From the NCBI GenBank assembly GCA_019918135.1, contig WBZZ01002827.1:1-21630 (forward strand): 21,630 bases of DNA. The letters run 5' to 3'. The stretch is from Paulinella micropora (taxonomy: Eukaryota > Cercozoa > Imbricatea > Euglyphida > Paulinellidae). Under the pieces are notes generated by a model, which did not search any database, had not been told where the DNA came from, and was given only the letters and a program-made list of their open reading frames with translations. Positions within the stretch are counted from its first letter, which is position 1. Each line of letters begins with the position of its first letter. This document shows positions 6,999-15,823 of the stretch, piece by piece. The translations under genes were made by a program, and so were the position numbers.

Positions 6999-9803
6999 AT
7001 GCCTCGCGCCAAGAAGAAGGCCGCAAGCGAGACGGAGGACGAGAATGTTGGGCTGGTGCTGCACCAGAAGCTGGACTACGCCCGCCTCGAGAACATCTCT
7101 ATACTCAACGCGAACTTCGAGCCAGACGAAGCGCGGGCCGTGGAGAGCCTGCTTAACGCGCACAAGGGCAATGTTTTTGCGGAAGTCAAGTATAAGGAGA
7201 GCGAGAAGTTCAAGGGATCCAGGCTATGGAGCGGCGACTCTGTGGGCATGGTGAGCGGCTGGATCTGCCGTCTCGTTGCAGGCGAGCTCTACGAGTGGTT
7301 GGACATCAAGAACGCGTGCTGTACCATCTTGATGCAGCTTATGGTGAAGAACGATATTCTCGTGAAAAATACAAAAAGCGGGGAAATGGAAGTGCCGGCG
7401 ATGATCAGGCGCTTCGTGGGCGGGAAGCGTGAGGCCATGATTGCCGAGCTGCTGGCCGGGGTAGGGAGGGAGGACAACAAGGCCAACCGAAAGTGGGGGA
7501 AGCAGCGTTTCCTCAGCGTCATCAACGGCCAGACAGTGCTAGGGGACGACGAGCTGGACTGCCCGATTATGCGGGAGTGGAAGCAGACTTGGCTCAACGT
7601 GGTACCCAAGTTCAAGAGGCTGGCTGAGTTTCTACCTGTCTGGGAAAATGTGGAAGGCCGAGAGGACAAGAAACACAACAAGAACGGCACTTTCATCGCG
7701 TACGTGTGGATGCTCTACGAACGCAAGATCATGCATGGCATCGTTGACTTTTTCCACTCCATCAAGGTCGACAAGGACAAGTGCATGTACCGGGTCGGGG
7801 TGTGGAAGCACGACGAGATCGGCGTATACAAGCTACCTGGCGGCGAGCGGATCATGACCGACGAAATGATCGAGCGCGTCAAGCAGCACGTCAAGGCCGA
7901 GTTCGGCTTCGAGCTGGACTACCACTCCGACGACTGTTCGCCTACGGAGGAGGACTGGAACATCTACTACGGCGCTCGGTGCCTCCACTTGATCTCTACC
8001 AACTTGGAACGCTGCATGCACGAGCTCGTCCTGTACGGCAGCAAGCACAAGCACGTGCGCTTCGATGGTGCGGTCCTGCGGCCGCACGAATCCATTCCCG
8101 GCGTCTACACGAAGATCAACGCAAGCTTCGCCGACTACGTAAACACCGCCCTGGCTTCCTCTGTCTACTACACCGAGCGGGTGACTCGTCTGTCCTCTCT
8201 CGAGGAGTGGTACGAGACTGGCCACCACCCTCGTTTCCCTGTCCTGTGCAAGGACCAGATGCAGTCCAACTGGATAAGCTTCAGGAACTGCACGTTCGAC
8301 ATCAAGGGGCTGAACCTTTACACATGGGAGCAGTTGGCAGAAGCGGGCAAGCAGCCCCCCTTTACTGACCATTTCTACGACGTGGAAGTGGACATCGCCA
8401 AGCTGGAGGAGTCGAATGATCACCCCGACGAATGGCTGACCCCGCTGTGGACAGGTTTGCTTCGGTACCAGCTTTCTGAGGAGATGACCGAGTTCATGGA
8501 AGTGAGCTTGGGCCGCGTGCAGTACCCGGTCTGTGCCTACGACGACTGGCAGGGCTTGCTGTACATGGTAGGGGATACTCGCACGGGCAAGGGCACCGTC
8601 ATCAAGGTGCTGAGGGCCATGAAACCCAGCCACAAGGTGGGGGCTTTGGCACTGTCGTCCGAAGGCAAGTTCGGCTTGCAGGGGGTGTACCTGAAGGAGC
8701 TCCTGGTAATCGACGACATGCCGGCCGGCTTCGAGAAGGCGATGGATCAGTCCTTGATACAGCGCATGGTCTCGGGCGAGATGGTGCCAGTCGAGCGCAA
8801 GTACCTGACGGGGATAACAGACCACGTCTGGACAACGCCACAGGTCTGGGCTGGCAACCACATGGTGAATTACAAGGACAATCAAGGGCAGATAGGCGAG
8901 CGATTCCACATTCAATTCTTTCGCACCGAAGTGAAAGAGAAGAGGCCCCATCTAGCGGAAGAAATCATCAAGCACGAGCTGCCGTACATCCTGTTGCGAT
9001 GCGTCAAGCGCTACAGGTTTTTGGTGGAGCAGAAGGGTCGCTGTGATTTTTGGACTCACATTGCGCCCGAGGAACTCCGTCAAAACAAAAAGAACATCCA
9101 GAGCCAGACGAACCTGTTGAGCAAGTTCCTTAACGAAGGTAGCACCGAGTGGCGCGTGCAAAAACTCGATGGCTACTTCACTCCGTGGGATAAGTTCGAG
9201 GCGGCCTTTGTTAAGTTCCTGAAAGACGACCAGCGCTCGTTCTTCATCAAGTTCGACGACATCGGGGACACCGCGTTGCGCAGGCAGGGATACGAGGTGT
9301 TCAGAGGCGAAAAGAAGTGTAATTTCTGCAAGTATTGCAGTACCCACAAGGACATGCCTGGCCAAGACTGTGGGCCTAAGTTTGGCTGCTCTAGTACAAT
9401 GTGCTGGATGACCCCTAACAAAGAGAACTGCGGCAAACACTACAACGAGAAGCGCATGCGTGGCAAGCTACAGGGCATTCGCAACATGAAGCTGGTGAGA
9501 AAGGAGGACTACGTGGAAGAAGACGACGGCGATTCTACCCTGGACGAGTGCGTCGATAAGGTCGTGGAGCTAAAGGCGTCTAAGGCAGACAAGGAGTCGA
9601 TCAGGCGTGCGACCGAGCGGATGCTGAAGGCACAGCGCAGGATCCTCTGTAAGGTAGCGGGTGTTACTAACTGGGGAGTCTTGAAACCATTGTTTGAAGC
9701 AGAAAGAAAGAGGGGGAGGGACGGAGAGACCAAGAGTGGCAAGAGCAAGAGACAGAAACTGGAAGAAGGGGCCAAACACATCACTGCTGACGCTGATGTC
9801 TGA
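6999..9803 (+). CDS. TV-Pol-like polymerase fused to SF3/D5-type helicase
   Basis: This 934-residue protein probably replicates the viral genome. The N-terminal third resembles the TV-Pol family, which is related to superfamily A polymerases. It has a motif-A-like Asp in WLDIKNA (Asp 102), a motif-B-like basic stretch NRKWGKQRF (163-171) followed by INGQT, and a motif-C-like KHDEIGVY (His 271-Asp 272-Glu 273). The central part is a superfamily 3 helicase: Walker A GDTRTGKGT (525-533), Walker B LLVIDDMP (568-575), sensor Asn in WAGNHM (Asn 620) and the downstream GERFHIQFF. After it lies a Cys/His cluster (Cys 774, 777, 780 and more to about 816) that could bind zinc, and a Lys/Arg-rich tail with a nuclear-type KSKRQK. 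The start is the first ATG, with basic MPRAKKK. There is no frameshift or internal stop. The helicase assignment is firm. The polymerase assignment is a motif-level inference; an AEP primase domain, usual in D5 proteins, is not what I see. Confidence 0.88.
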   Translation: MPRAKKKAASETEDENVGLVLHQKLDYARLENISILNANFEPDEARAVESLLNAHKGNVFAEVKYKESEKFKGSRLWSGDSVGMVSGWICRLVAGELYEWLDIKNACCTILMQLMVKNDILVKNTKSGEMEVPAMIRRFVGGKREAMIAELLAGVGREDNKANRKWGKQRFLSVINGQTVLGDDELDCPIMREWKQTWLNVVPKFKRLAEFLPVWENVEGREDKKHNKNGTFIAYVWMLYERKIMHGIVDFFHSIKVDKDKCMYRVGVWKHDEIGVYKLPGGERIMTDEMIERVKQHVKAEFGFELDYHSDDCSPTEEDWNIYYGARCLHLISTNLERCMHELVLYGSKHKHVRFDGAVLRPHESIPGVYTKINASFADYVNTALASSVYYTERVTRLSSLEEWYETGHHPRFPVLCKDQMQSNWISFRNCTFDIKGLNLYTWEQLAEAGKQPPFTDHFYDVEVDIAKLEESNDHPDEWLTPLWTGLLRYQLSEEMTEFMEVSLGRVQYPVCAYDDWQGLLYMVGDTRTGKGTVIKVLRAMKPSHKVGALALSSEGKFGLQGVYLKELLVIDDMPAGFEKAMDQSLIQRMVSGEMVPVERKYLTGITDHVWTTPQVWAGNHMVNYKDNQGQIGERFHIQFFRTEVKEKRPHLAEEIIKHELPYILLRCVKRYRFLVEQKGRCDFWTHIAPEELRQNKKNIQSQTNLLSKFLNEGSTEWRVQKLDGYFTPWDKFEAAFVKFLKDDQRSFFIKFDDIGDTALRRQGYEVFRGEKKCNFCKYCSTHKDMPGQDCGPKFGCSSTMCWMTPNKENCGKHYNEKRMRGKLQGIRNMKLVRKEDYVEEDDGDSTLDECVDKVVELKASKADKESIRRATERMLKAQRRILCKVAGVTNWGVLKPLFEAERKRGRDGETKSGKSKRQKLEEGAKHITADADV

Positions 9804-9955
9804 GATTTTTTTTAAGTCATTAAAAATATTATTTCTCCTCATAATTGTTAATCATTAATAACAAAAAAAAGGGCGCGCCTGACAAAGATATAGCAACCAA
9901 CGAGACTTGAACTTTCGACTCAAAGGTCTAACGTTTTTTTGACTGTTGGGCTAAC
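9804..9955. other. AT-rich intergenic spacer with a tRNA-like antisense stretch
   Basis: Immediately after the stop codon comes T8 and an AT-rich segment (9,804-9,870), possibly a transcript-end region. On the minus strand, 9,953-9,898 contains an A-box-like TAGCCCAACAGT and an exact B-box-like GTTCAAGTC with about 41 bases between their starts, as in a tRNA gene. The expected acceptor and T stems pair poorly and an A7 run fills the D-loop position, so at best it is a degenerate tRNA or tRNA-derived relic. Confidence 0.3.
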
Positions 9956-10285
9956 ATGACAGACACACCGGCTAAAGACAATTTCTTTCTTTTCGTTGGT
10001 GGGTGCCTTCCGGCCCGGTTTTTACTAGCCAGAGTGGCGCTTGACGCCGCACCGCCGACCAAAGACAAGCTACGCGTTCTTGCCATGGTACCAGCCGTGG
10101 TGTGGCTTTCTGGAGTTCTGAACAAGCAAGAGGAAGGCTTCATGGGTGGTAAAGTCTGGTGGGCCGAGAACCGTTTGTGGCACGGGCTTCTCTACACACT
10201 ATTTGCTGCGACGGGGAAAGGAGAACTACTGGTGACGGACGCCCTGTTGGCCTCTTATTTTGGTTTCCAGCATTTTACTAATTGA
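9956..10285 (+). CDS. small membrane protein of a type seen in large DNA viruses
   Basis: This 109-residue protein starts at the first ATG after the spacer. Hydrophobic segments lie at about residues 11-30, 40-53, 74-84 and 91-103, with GGKVWWAENRLWHGLLY between the second and third. A short multi-spanning protein with a Gly-Gly-Lys-x-Trp-Trp and Arg-x-x-His pattern followed by a hydrophobic helix resembles uncharacterised membrane proteins that I associate with nucleocytoplasmic large DNA viruses. I cannot name the family. It sits between the replicase gene and the RNR fragment on the same strand, 152 bases and 44 bases away respectively. Confidence 0.6.
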   Translation: MTDTPAKDNFFLFVGGCLPARFLLARVALDAAPPTKDKLRVLAMVPAVVWLSGVLNKQEEGFMGGKVWWAENRLWHGLLYTLFAATGKGELLVTDALLASYFGFQHFTN

Positions 10286-10329
10286 GAGTGATTTTTTTTC
10301 TCCTGTGCTCTATATGTAAGCACGCACGA

Positions 10330-10695
10330 ATGCAAGTCCGAAAACGAAATGGTTCGTTGGAGCCAATGGCTTTCGACAAAGTGCTACACCGCATCTCGCT
10401 CCTCGCAACTGACCTGCCGGGCGCGAGCGCGGTCGAGGTGGCTAGACAAACAATTGCTGGCATACGAAATGGTATCTCTACCTCCGAATTGGATGGACTC
10501 GCGGCCTCGAGCTGTGCGGCGTTGGCATCTTGGCACCCTGATTATGCACTGCTCGGTGGCAGAATCGTTGCCAGCGATCTCCAAAAAAGTTGCCCGGCCA
10601 CGTTCCAGGGCACGATGGATAGTCTGCGCCTGTCGTTGGTGCCCTCGTTTTCTGTCTTTGTCGACAAGCACGGAAAGGCGTACGAGTCCACGTAG
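10330..10695 (+). pseudogene. nrdA: ribonucleotide reductase large subunit, N-terminal fragment
   Basis: The ATG at 10,330 opens a frame whose first 90 or so residues are the ATP-cone allosteric domain and the start of the next helical region of class I RNR. Landmarks are VRKRNGSLEPMAFDKV near the start and HPDYALLGGRI at about residues 70-80. Similarity fades after about residue 100. The last dozen codons run into DNA that on the other strand is the fibre gene (its NKGYVD motif), and a TAG follows at 10,693. The normal protein is near 750-800 residues, so this is a fragment cut by a rearrangement at about 10,620-10,690. The catalytic part is on the opposite strand at 16,166-17,790. Alone it would bind nucleotide at most; it has no active site. 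Confidence 0.85.
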
Positions 10696-13600
10696 CCCTT
10701 GTTTGCCGCGTCGGTTGCGAGCACGGGATCTCTCAGGTTCTTTGGCAGAAAGGGGCACGCGTCCCAGTCAAATTTCAGCGAGGCTATTTCGCAGATGGTT
10801 CGCGCGCCGCTCGAGCCAACTCGCTTGACTACCATAGCTACGTACCGGGCGCTGACTGGGCTCGACGGAGTAAATGTTTTTTCCTCGCCGGCAGTGTAAG
10901 TCTGTGACGTGTTCTGGTTGTGCCACAGGGTCCAAGTCGAGTTGTTCTGGCTGACTGCCATCATCCACTCGCTGGGACAATAAACTACATTACCACTGTT
11001 TGTGACCTGGACGTAATACTTTTTCAGGCTCACCGTCCTCCCAAAATCCATGCTGATCCAATGGCCATCCTGGAAGACAGAGTCGATAGTTTTGCCATAC
11101 ACGCCGCTAGTGCTATTCCACAGGCCAGTGGTCGAGTTGTAATGAGCAAGACTGTCCCAAGAAGTGGTCACGGAGTTGTCGAACGCGTTCAGCACTCCGA
11201 AGGTAGCTTCGTTGTTATTATAAGACGCGCTGCGGTCCGCGGTATACGTATACCCGCCGGAGGTCCAGGGGTTAGTGGTCATGACAGGCATCTTGCTGCC
11301 CGCGGTGCTTGCATAAAAAGTCAGCCCGTGCACGATCGTTTGGTCTCCGTGCTTCACTTCGCCGAATTCGTCCAGTGACACGAGCGCTGTCTGCCCGGCG
11401 GCGGGCACTGAGGACGGCAGCGTCAACGCGACGCTGCCACTGACGGGAGCGGATATCGTGCTGGTGCCGCCCGCTCCGCTGAGCGACAACTGGCTGGCCG
11501 CTCCTGTCGCTAGCTGGCCGCCAGAGTCGAGTGTTACTATCGATGTGCTGCCAGGCAGGGCAGTCGGCAGCTTGAGAGCGGAAGAGCCAGAGGCAGGAGC
11601 TGCAAGGGTGCTGGTGCCGCCCGCTCCGCTAAGCGACAGCAAGCTAGCAGCCCCTGTCGCTAGCTGGCCGCCAGAATCAAGTGTCAATATCAAAGTGCTG
11701 CCTGGCAAAGACGCAGGCACCTTGAGCGACGATGCGCTCAGCTGCCCCGCCGAGGTCAGTGACGTCAGCGAAGTACTGGCTGGCAACGCGCTGGGCAGAC
11801 TCAGCGCCACCGTCCCCGTGCTCGCGATCGTTGACGTACCGATCGTCAGCGGCGACGTGTGTGCATGTGAGTCCACATAGTTCTTGTTAGCACCGTCTGT
11901 CCCAGCCACAGGAAGGCCCATATTCTTGGTCGAGAAGTGTGGCCCTCCGTAATAAAAAAACAACGAGCCAATCTGAACGTAGCTGAAATTACTAGTCTGG
12001 ATCTCAGTGGCAATCAGCGCTGCGTATCTGCATGCCACGCGGGTAGCAGGGGTAAAGGACACCTCGACTCCGTTGGTAAAACTAGTGTACCTAGTCGTCT
12101 GTTGGTGCCACGCAGTCCATGTCGAGTCATCGTTACTGACTGCCAGCACCCATTTGGCAGGCATGTTACTTGAAGTCGACGCCGTGAGGTAGAATTTGGT
12201 CAGCAGCACGGTCGTGCCAAAATCGATCTGAATCCTGTCCCCGTTAACATTGGAGCCATCCACTGGCTTGAATTTGGCTGGAACTTTCGTGTAGTTACCA
12301 GAGGCGTCGTAGGAAACGTCCGTGCCGCGCCAACTGGTAGAATAAGAACCATCAAATGCCCTATATGGCTGATACGGCTCTTGCCACCCACTGGCGGTTG
12401 ATACAAAGGTCTGTCCTCCGGAGACCCAGGTATTGGTAGACATGCCGTTCGGCATCTTGCTGCCGATTGGTGTATTGTCCGCGAACGTTATGTTGTGCGT
12501 AATCGCCTGGTCACCGTGCTGCAGTTCGCCAAATTCGTCCAGTGACACGAGCGCAGTCTGCCCAGCGGCGGGCACCGAGGACGGCAGCGTGAATTTAGAA
12601 GCGGAGAGCTCGCCCGTCGTGCTGTTCCACTGCGTCGCCTTCTCGGCACTGGTAGAATCAGCGCTTCCTCTCAGCGGCTTGATGAAAGCGGCGTTGGCTG
12701 TATCGGTAGATAGCGTCGAACCAGTGGCGTTCAGCACGATTGAATTAGCCCCAGCCGCACTCGCACCGGTGCCGATACAAATAGAGTCGGTAGCTGTAGC
12801 GAGGGCGTTACTTATAAAGCCGATCGCTACCGATCCAGCGGCCAGAGAGTTAGCTGCGCGACCTACTGCTACGGAGTTTGCGCCCTGTGTATCCCAGCCT
12901 GCGTAACCGCCTATCGCCACGGCGCCCACTGGCTGGTTAGTCTGACCAGCATAGTTTCCGATTGCGACACCCAGGTTCCCTTGGTTTGTCTCTCCTGCAA
13001 ACGAACCGATAGCTACGCTGCTGCCCCCTTTGAAGCCGGTGGTGCCGGTAGCGAGCTGGCCACCAGAGTCGAGCGTGACAAACTGCGTGGTGCCTATGGC
13101 GGGCAGCCCGCTAAAAGTCTTGATCGCGCTGGAGCCACTAGCTGGCGCGGCAAGCGTGCTGTTGCCGCCAGCGCCAGTCAGCGTGAGCGTCGAGGAGTTG
13201 GCGAGGGTAGCCAAAGACACGCCGTGCGGGTTGGCGAGTTCGGCATGGGCCGCGAGGGCGTCGTCCACGTAGTACTTGTTCACTGCGTCTCGTTGGTCGA
13301 CGGGAGCACCGAGCATCTTGGGCAAGTACAAGCACTTCGTAAAGGTGAAGCCCATTCTGGTGATATCAAGATAAGTATTAAAAGACTGCACTTTGGTAAC
13401 TACCAGCAAAACATAACGCGCCATGACTGGCGAGGCAGGCGTGAATGACTGCGACGTAGAAGAGTTAATCGCGGCACGGCTGTCCCACAGGCTGTAGGTC
13501 ACGCCATCTTTAGAAACACCGACATATAATTCGCCAGGCCCCCTGTCACTGCCCTTGGCTCGTACGAGTACGCCGACAAGGTAACGGGCGACCCAAAATC

Positions 13601-14083
13601 CATCTTCAGCCACGCGCCAGGATAAGTAACGTCGTCGATCACAGACTGGCTGCTGCCGTCGTAGTTCGATGGATTACCGCCGCTGTAGCTATCTGGTGTG
13701 TCGTGGTTCCAGTACGTCGACGCGTTCGAGTCAAAGGCATGCCAGGCCGGGTAATTCCCAAATTGACCGTTGCTGGACGCGCTCACAGTGTAGCCGCCCG
13801 AACTAAAGCCAGTCATGCCGTCCGGCTTGTTCGTGTACTGCGTCGCCTCGAAGTTCAGGTTATGTGGCATCGGCAAGTCTACTAGATTCGCGAGCGATGT
13901 TTGGTGAGGGTTGTTGTAGTCTGACAAGTGGCCTCCGAGGCCCGGCGCGCCGTCTGTCTCCCACCTCACACCCCCGTCGCCGTCCGAAACGAGGACTTGG
14001 CCGTTCTGGCCGGCGGCAGGTAATACGAAGGCATCGGCCGAACCATCGAGCCTGCGGCGCTTGTTAGCTCTGCCGGAATCCAT
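10685..14083 (-). pseudogene. long fibre/adhesin gene, frameshifted and missing its 3' end
   Basis: The start is the ATG at 14,083 (MDSGRANKRRRLDG). The reading frame changes near 13,555 (between about 13,531 and 13,578), so two overlapping frames together make about 1,130 residues. Order: a short phage-fibre-like segment (NGQVLVSDGDGGVRW); a discoidin (F5/8 type C)-like module (about 13,870-13,330) ending in an NKYYVD motif; Gly/Ser/Ala-rich fibre repeats; YadA-head-like repeats (VAIGSFAG, VAIGNYAG, VAIGGYAG; about 13,030-12,720) and the SIVLNATGS segment typical of large-DNA-virus fibres; a second discoidin-like module (about 12,510-11,900) ending in NKNYVD; more fibre repeats; and a third module (about 11,340-10,710) ending in NKGYVD. 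Modules share an IDFG or MDFG strand and ARYVA- or CRYAA-like strand. It is probably a trimeric surface fibre binding host glycans. After NKGYVD the frame runs into antisense RNR DNA, so the true end is lost at the rearrangement. The frameshift could also be a sequencing error. Confidence 0.85.
11395..11760. repeat. 150-bp repeat units within the fibre gene
   Basis: The sequence ctggtgccgcccgctccgct begins at 11,461 and again at 11,611, and the two 150-bp units are highly similar. A diverged relative lies at about 13,025-13,190. A segment with gaattcgtccagtgacacgagcgc (or its caaattcg variant) and the following gcggcgggcac occurs both at 11,360-11,420 and at 12,527-12,587. These encode SGAGGTST and LDSGGQLATG motifs and show that the fibre grew by internal duplication. 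Confidence 0.8.
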
Positions 14084-14138
14084 CCGGCTGGTTACCAAAT
14101 AATAGCACAAGAGAAAAAGTTTTTTTAATTTGGTTTTG

Positions 14139-14357
14139 CTACAGGATCTCGTCTAGAAAGTTGTCAACGAAGCGCATCCGCTCTTCCCAAGTGTCTCCGC
14201 CTGGCACGTCGCGGGCTGGATTGATGCAGGCGCCATCGCCATAGGGCCTGCAGACGAGCGAGGCCAAATCACGGGGATCTCCCTTTTTGCAAGTCCCCGA
14301 CCAGTACAGCTGGCCTTCGAAAAAGCAGGCCCCACAAGTAGGACAGACGGCCAGCAT
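14139..14357 (-). CDS. small Cys-rich, probably zinc-binding protein
   Basis: This is a 72-residue protein with CPTCGACF near the start (Cys 5 and Cys 8 of a Cys-x2-Cys pair, then Cys 11), Cys in SGTCKKGDPRDLASLVC, and CINP followed by GGDTWEERM. The Cys pattern suggests one zinc knuckle. The combination of Cys-x2-Cys-Gly, a KKGDPRDLA-like stretch, CINP and a GGDTWEER end resembles small uncharacterised proteins of viruses and phages of aquatic microbes, but I cannot name a family. It lies between the fibre gene (56 bases from its start) and the gene ending at 14,394, all on the minus strand. A start at the single ATG is preceded by AT-rich DNA. Confidence 0.65.
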   Translation of the reverse strand: MLAVCPTCGACFFEGQLYWSGTCKKGDPRDLASLVCRPYGDGACINPARDVPGGDTWEERMRFVDNFLDEIL

Positions 14358-14393
14358 TTAGTAATATTAAAACCAGAGAAGAAAAAAAGCGAT

Positions 14394-15198
14394 TTAATTA
14401 GTCAGAACGTTTCGTCTCTTCTCGTCCACTAACTGGAAGAACTCGCGGAGGCGTTTGCTGAATTTTCTTTCCTCGTCCTTCCAGTACTTGTTCTTGCACT
14501 TGCGGATGGACGCAACCGTTTTGCGGAACATCCTCTCTTGTCTAGGAGTGTCGGGCTGGCGCAAATCAGCAGCGATTTGCCCTGCACTCTCAGTTGGGTC
14601 GGCACGACCGATAACAGGCGCCTTAAAAGTACCCAATATCATGCGGTGGTACAGGAACTTCCGCAGGCCACGGCTGCAGGGCTTGCTCCATGTACCGGGC
14701 TCCAGCGGCTCGTAGTAGACGGGATTGACGTATGCCCGAACCACACTCGCGAGCACAGACGGCATACCAAATTCTTCCTCCAACAGGTGTAGACCCACGT
14801 GCTCAGCCGCGATCAGACCAGCCATTGCGCTCATCGTCGGATAATCGCAGTAGTTTTTCAGAATCAGCATGTCCAATGCAGAGCACCACGCGCTGCCTCC
14901 CGTGTCATTACATACCCAACCGGCCACCGCCGGGACCGCCCGTAAAAACGTGGTGGCACTCAACTGTTCTATCCGATATGTCGACTGGCTCGTTGAGCAA
15001 GTCTACTACAATGTTACGCAACGGCTCTGCCAGAATCATACGTCTGTAGGAGCGCGCCAAAACCTCTCGAGCGTGTCCAGGCATAGGCTCGCGGGGAGCT
15101 GGGCGCGTAAGCGGTGGCAGTTCCAGGCGGCGGTGTCGCTTCGCAGGCTGGGAGTCCGTACCAGCGGCAGGTCGTTTGCTCCTCGTAGCACGCATCAT
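14394..15198 (-). pseudogene. unrecognised viral gene, apparently frameshifted
   Basis: The first ATG pair (15,198 and 15,195) opens a frame with a basic N-terminus (KRPAAG, PAKRHRR: nuclear-type signal) that reads to about 14,960, then turns Gly-rich and stops at 14,908. A second frame, open from about 15,010 with no ATG before one at about 14,870 (MLILKNYC), continues to 14,394 with a coherent protein containing CNDTGGSAWCSALD, YVNPVYYEPLEPG and a Lys/Arg-rich C-terminus. The simplest reading is one gene of about 265 residues with a single indel around 14,960-15,010; two overlapping genes are the alternative. No family is recognised. The promoter-like element and its duplicate lie 50-130 bases upstream of the start. 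Confidence 0.55.
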
Positions 15199-15226
15199 TT
15201 TCGCGCGGTAGCACCTAAAGCAAATC

Positions 15227-15303
15227 AAAAAAACTTTCGCTGATTTTTCCAGGTCTTTTGCGGCGCGGCAAAAAAATCCAAAAACTTTCGCTGATTTTCT
15301 CCC
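15227..15303 (-). repeat. two ~52-bp tandem promoter-region repeats
   Basis: Read on the plus strand, aaactttcgctgatttt occurs at about 15,230 and 15,283, and ttgcggcgcgg at about 15,258 and 15,309, giving two units of about 52 bases. The second copy of the GC core has ggca where the other has ggta. Both units lie just ahead of the minus-strand gene starting at 15,198. Confidence 0.75.
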
Positions 15304-15327
15304 TTGTTTGCGGCGCGGTAAGTTTCC
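15297..15327 (-). promoter_or_regulatory. putative viral promoter element upstream of the minus-strand gene
   Basis: On the minus strand this reads ggaaacttaccgcgccgc followed by aaacaagggagaaaa, matching the element at 6,909-6,940 at nearly all positions. It is about 100 bases upstream of the ATG at 15,198, with a second, diverged core (15,256-15,276) nearer the gene. Two independent gene-proximal occurrences argue for a cis-acting role. Confidence 0.5.
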
Positions 15328-15800
15328 GGGTAATCAACCCTATTGGGTGGCGGGTGCAAAATTGGCAATAGGTTCGGTTCCGGCTGCTGGTCACTTCCCC
15401 TCGAGCGAAACTCGAGGGTTGTGAGCTGGTCACGGACGACGACCGCGCGCCACGCCACCCGGTCCGGCCGTTGCCTTTTTGTACCATATCACTGCCTTTT
15501 TGTACCATATCGCTTGCTTTTTTTGGCAGTATCACGATATTTCGGCCATATCACGAAAATAGCAAGGGGGCGAAGGAGGCAATGCACGATTTCAGGCCTA
15601 TCGAATATCACCCATGCTTTTTCCCCACGGATTTTGCGGCGGCCGGCCACAGGCAAACCCCCCCCCCCTCCTGGCCTGAGACGCTGAGCCGGCCAATACC
15701 TTCCATGGGTGGCAGGTACATGTACCTCCCTCCTTTTTTGTACTTTTCACTGTATAACTAGTTTTCAGAAAAGAAAATCTCAAGAAGGAAAGGTAAAAAA
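15297..15800 (-). repeat. right copy of the inverted intergenic block
   Basis: Its reverse complement aligns in order with 6,540-6,940: the gaaaactagttatacag segment, ggagggaggtac, ggccggctcagcgtctca, a G run then gtttgcctg, two acaaaaaggca motifs, cgtgaccagct, gccggaaccgaacc, and the promoter-like element. It is about 100 bases longer because of an insert containing CGATAGGCCTGA and ATATCGTGATA-type motifs that also resembles 3,740-3,770. It points towards the gene starting at 15,198. Confidence 0.85.
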
Positions 15801-15823
15801 AGGGGAAGGAGGGAGGGGGGGGA

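Noticed and set aside
7833..8951. 372-codon minus-strand frame inside the replicase gene
   Set aside because: It is antisense to the helicase and TV-Pol-like region, which has clear motifs on plus; GC-rich codon use leaves the opposite strand open.
10542..10684. C-terminal 45 or so residues of the fibre open frame
   Set aside because: They are read from the antisense of the RNR N-terminal piece and so are not original fibre sequence; the feature was ended at about 10,685.
11458..13448. Plus-strand frames of 140-157 codons across the fibre gene
   Set aside because: They are antisense to fibre repeats and low in complexity; the minus strand carries recognisable modules.
6540..15800. Interpretation of the inverted blocks as terminal inverted repeats of a complete 9-kb transposon
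   Set aside because: RNR pieces lie both inside and outside the right copy and viral genes continue on both sides; a later inversion explains more.
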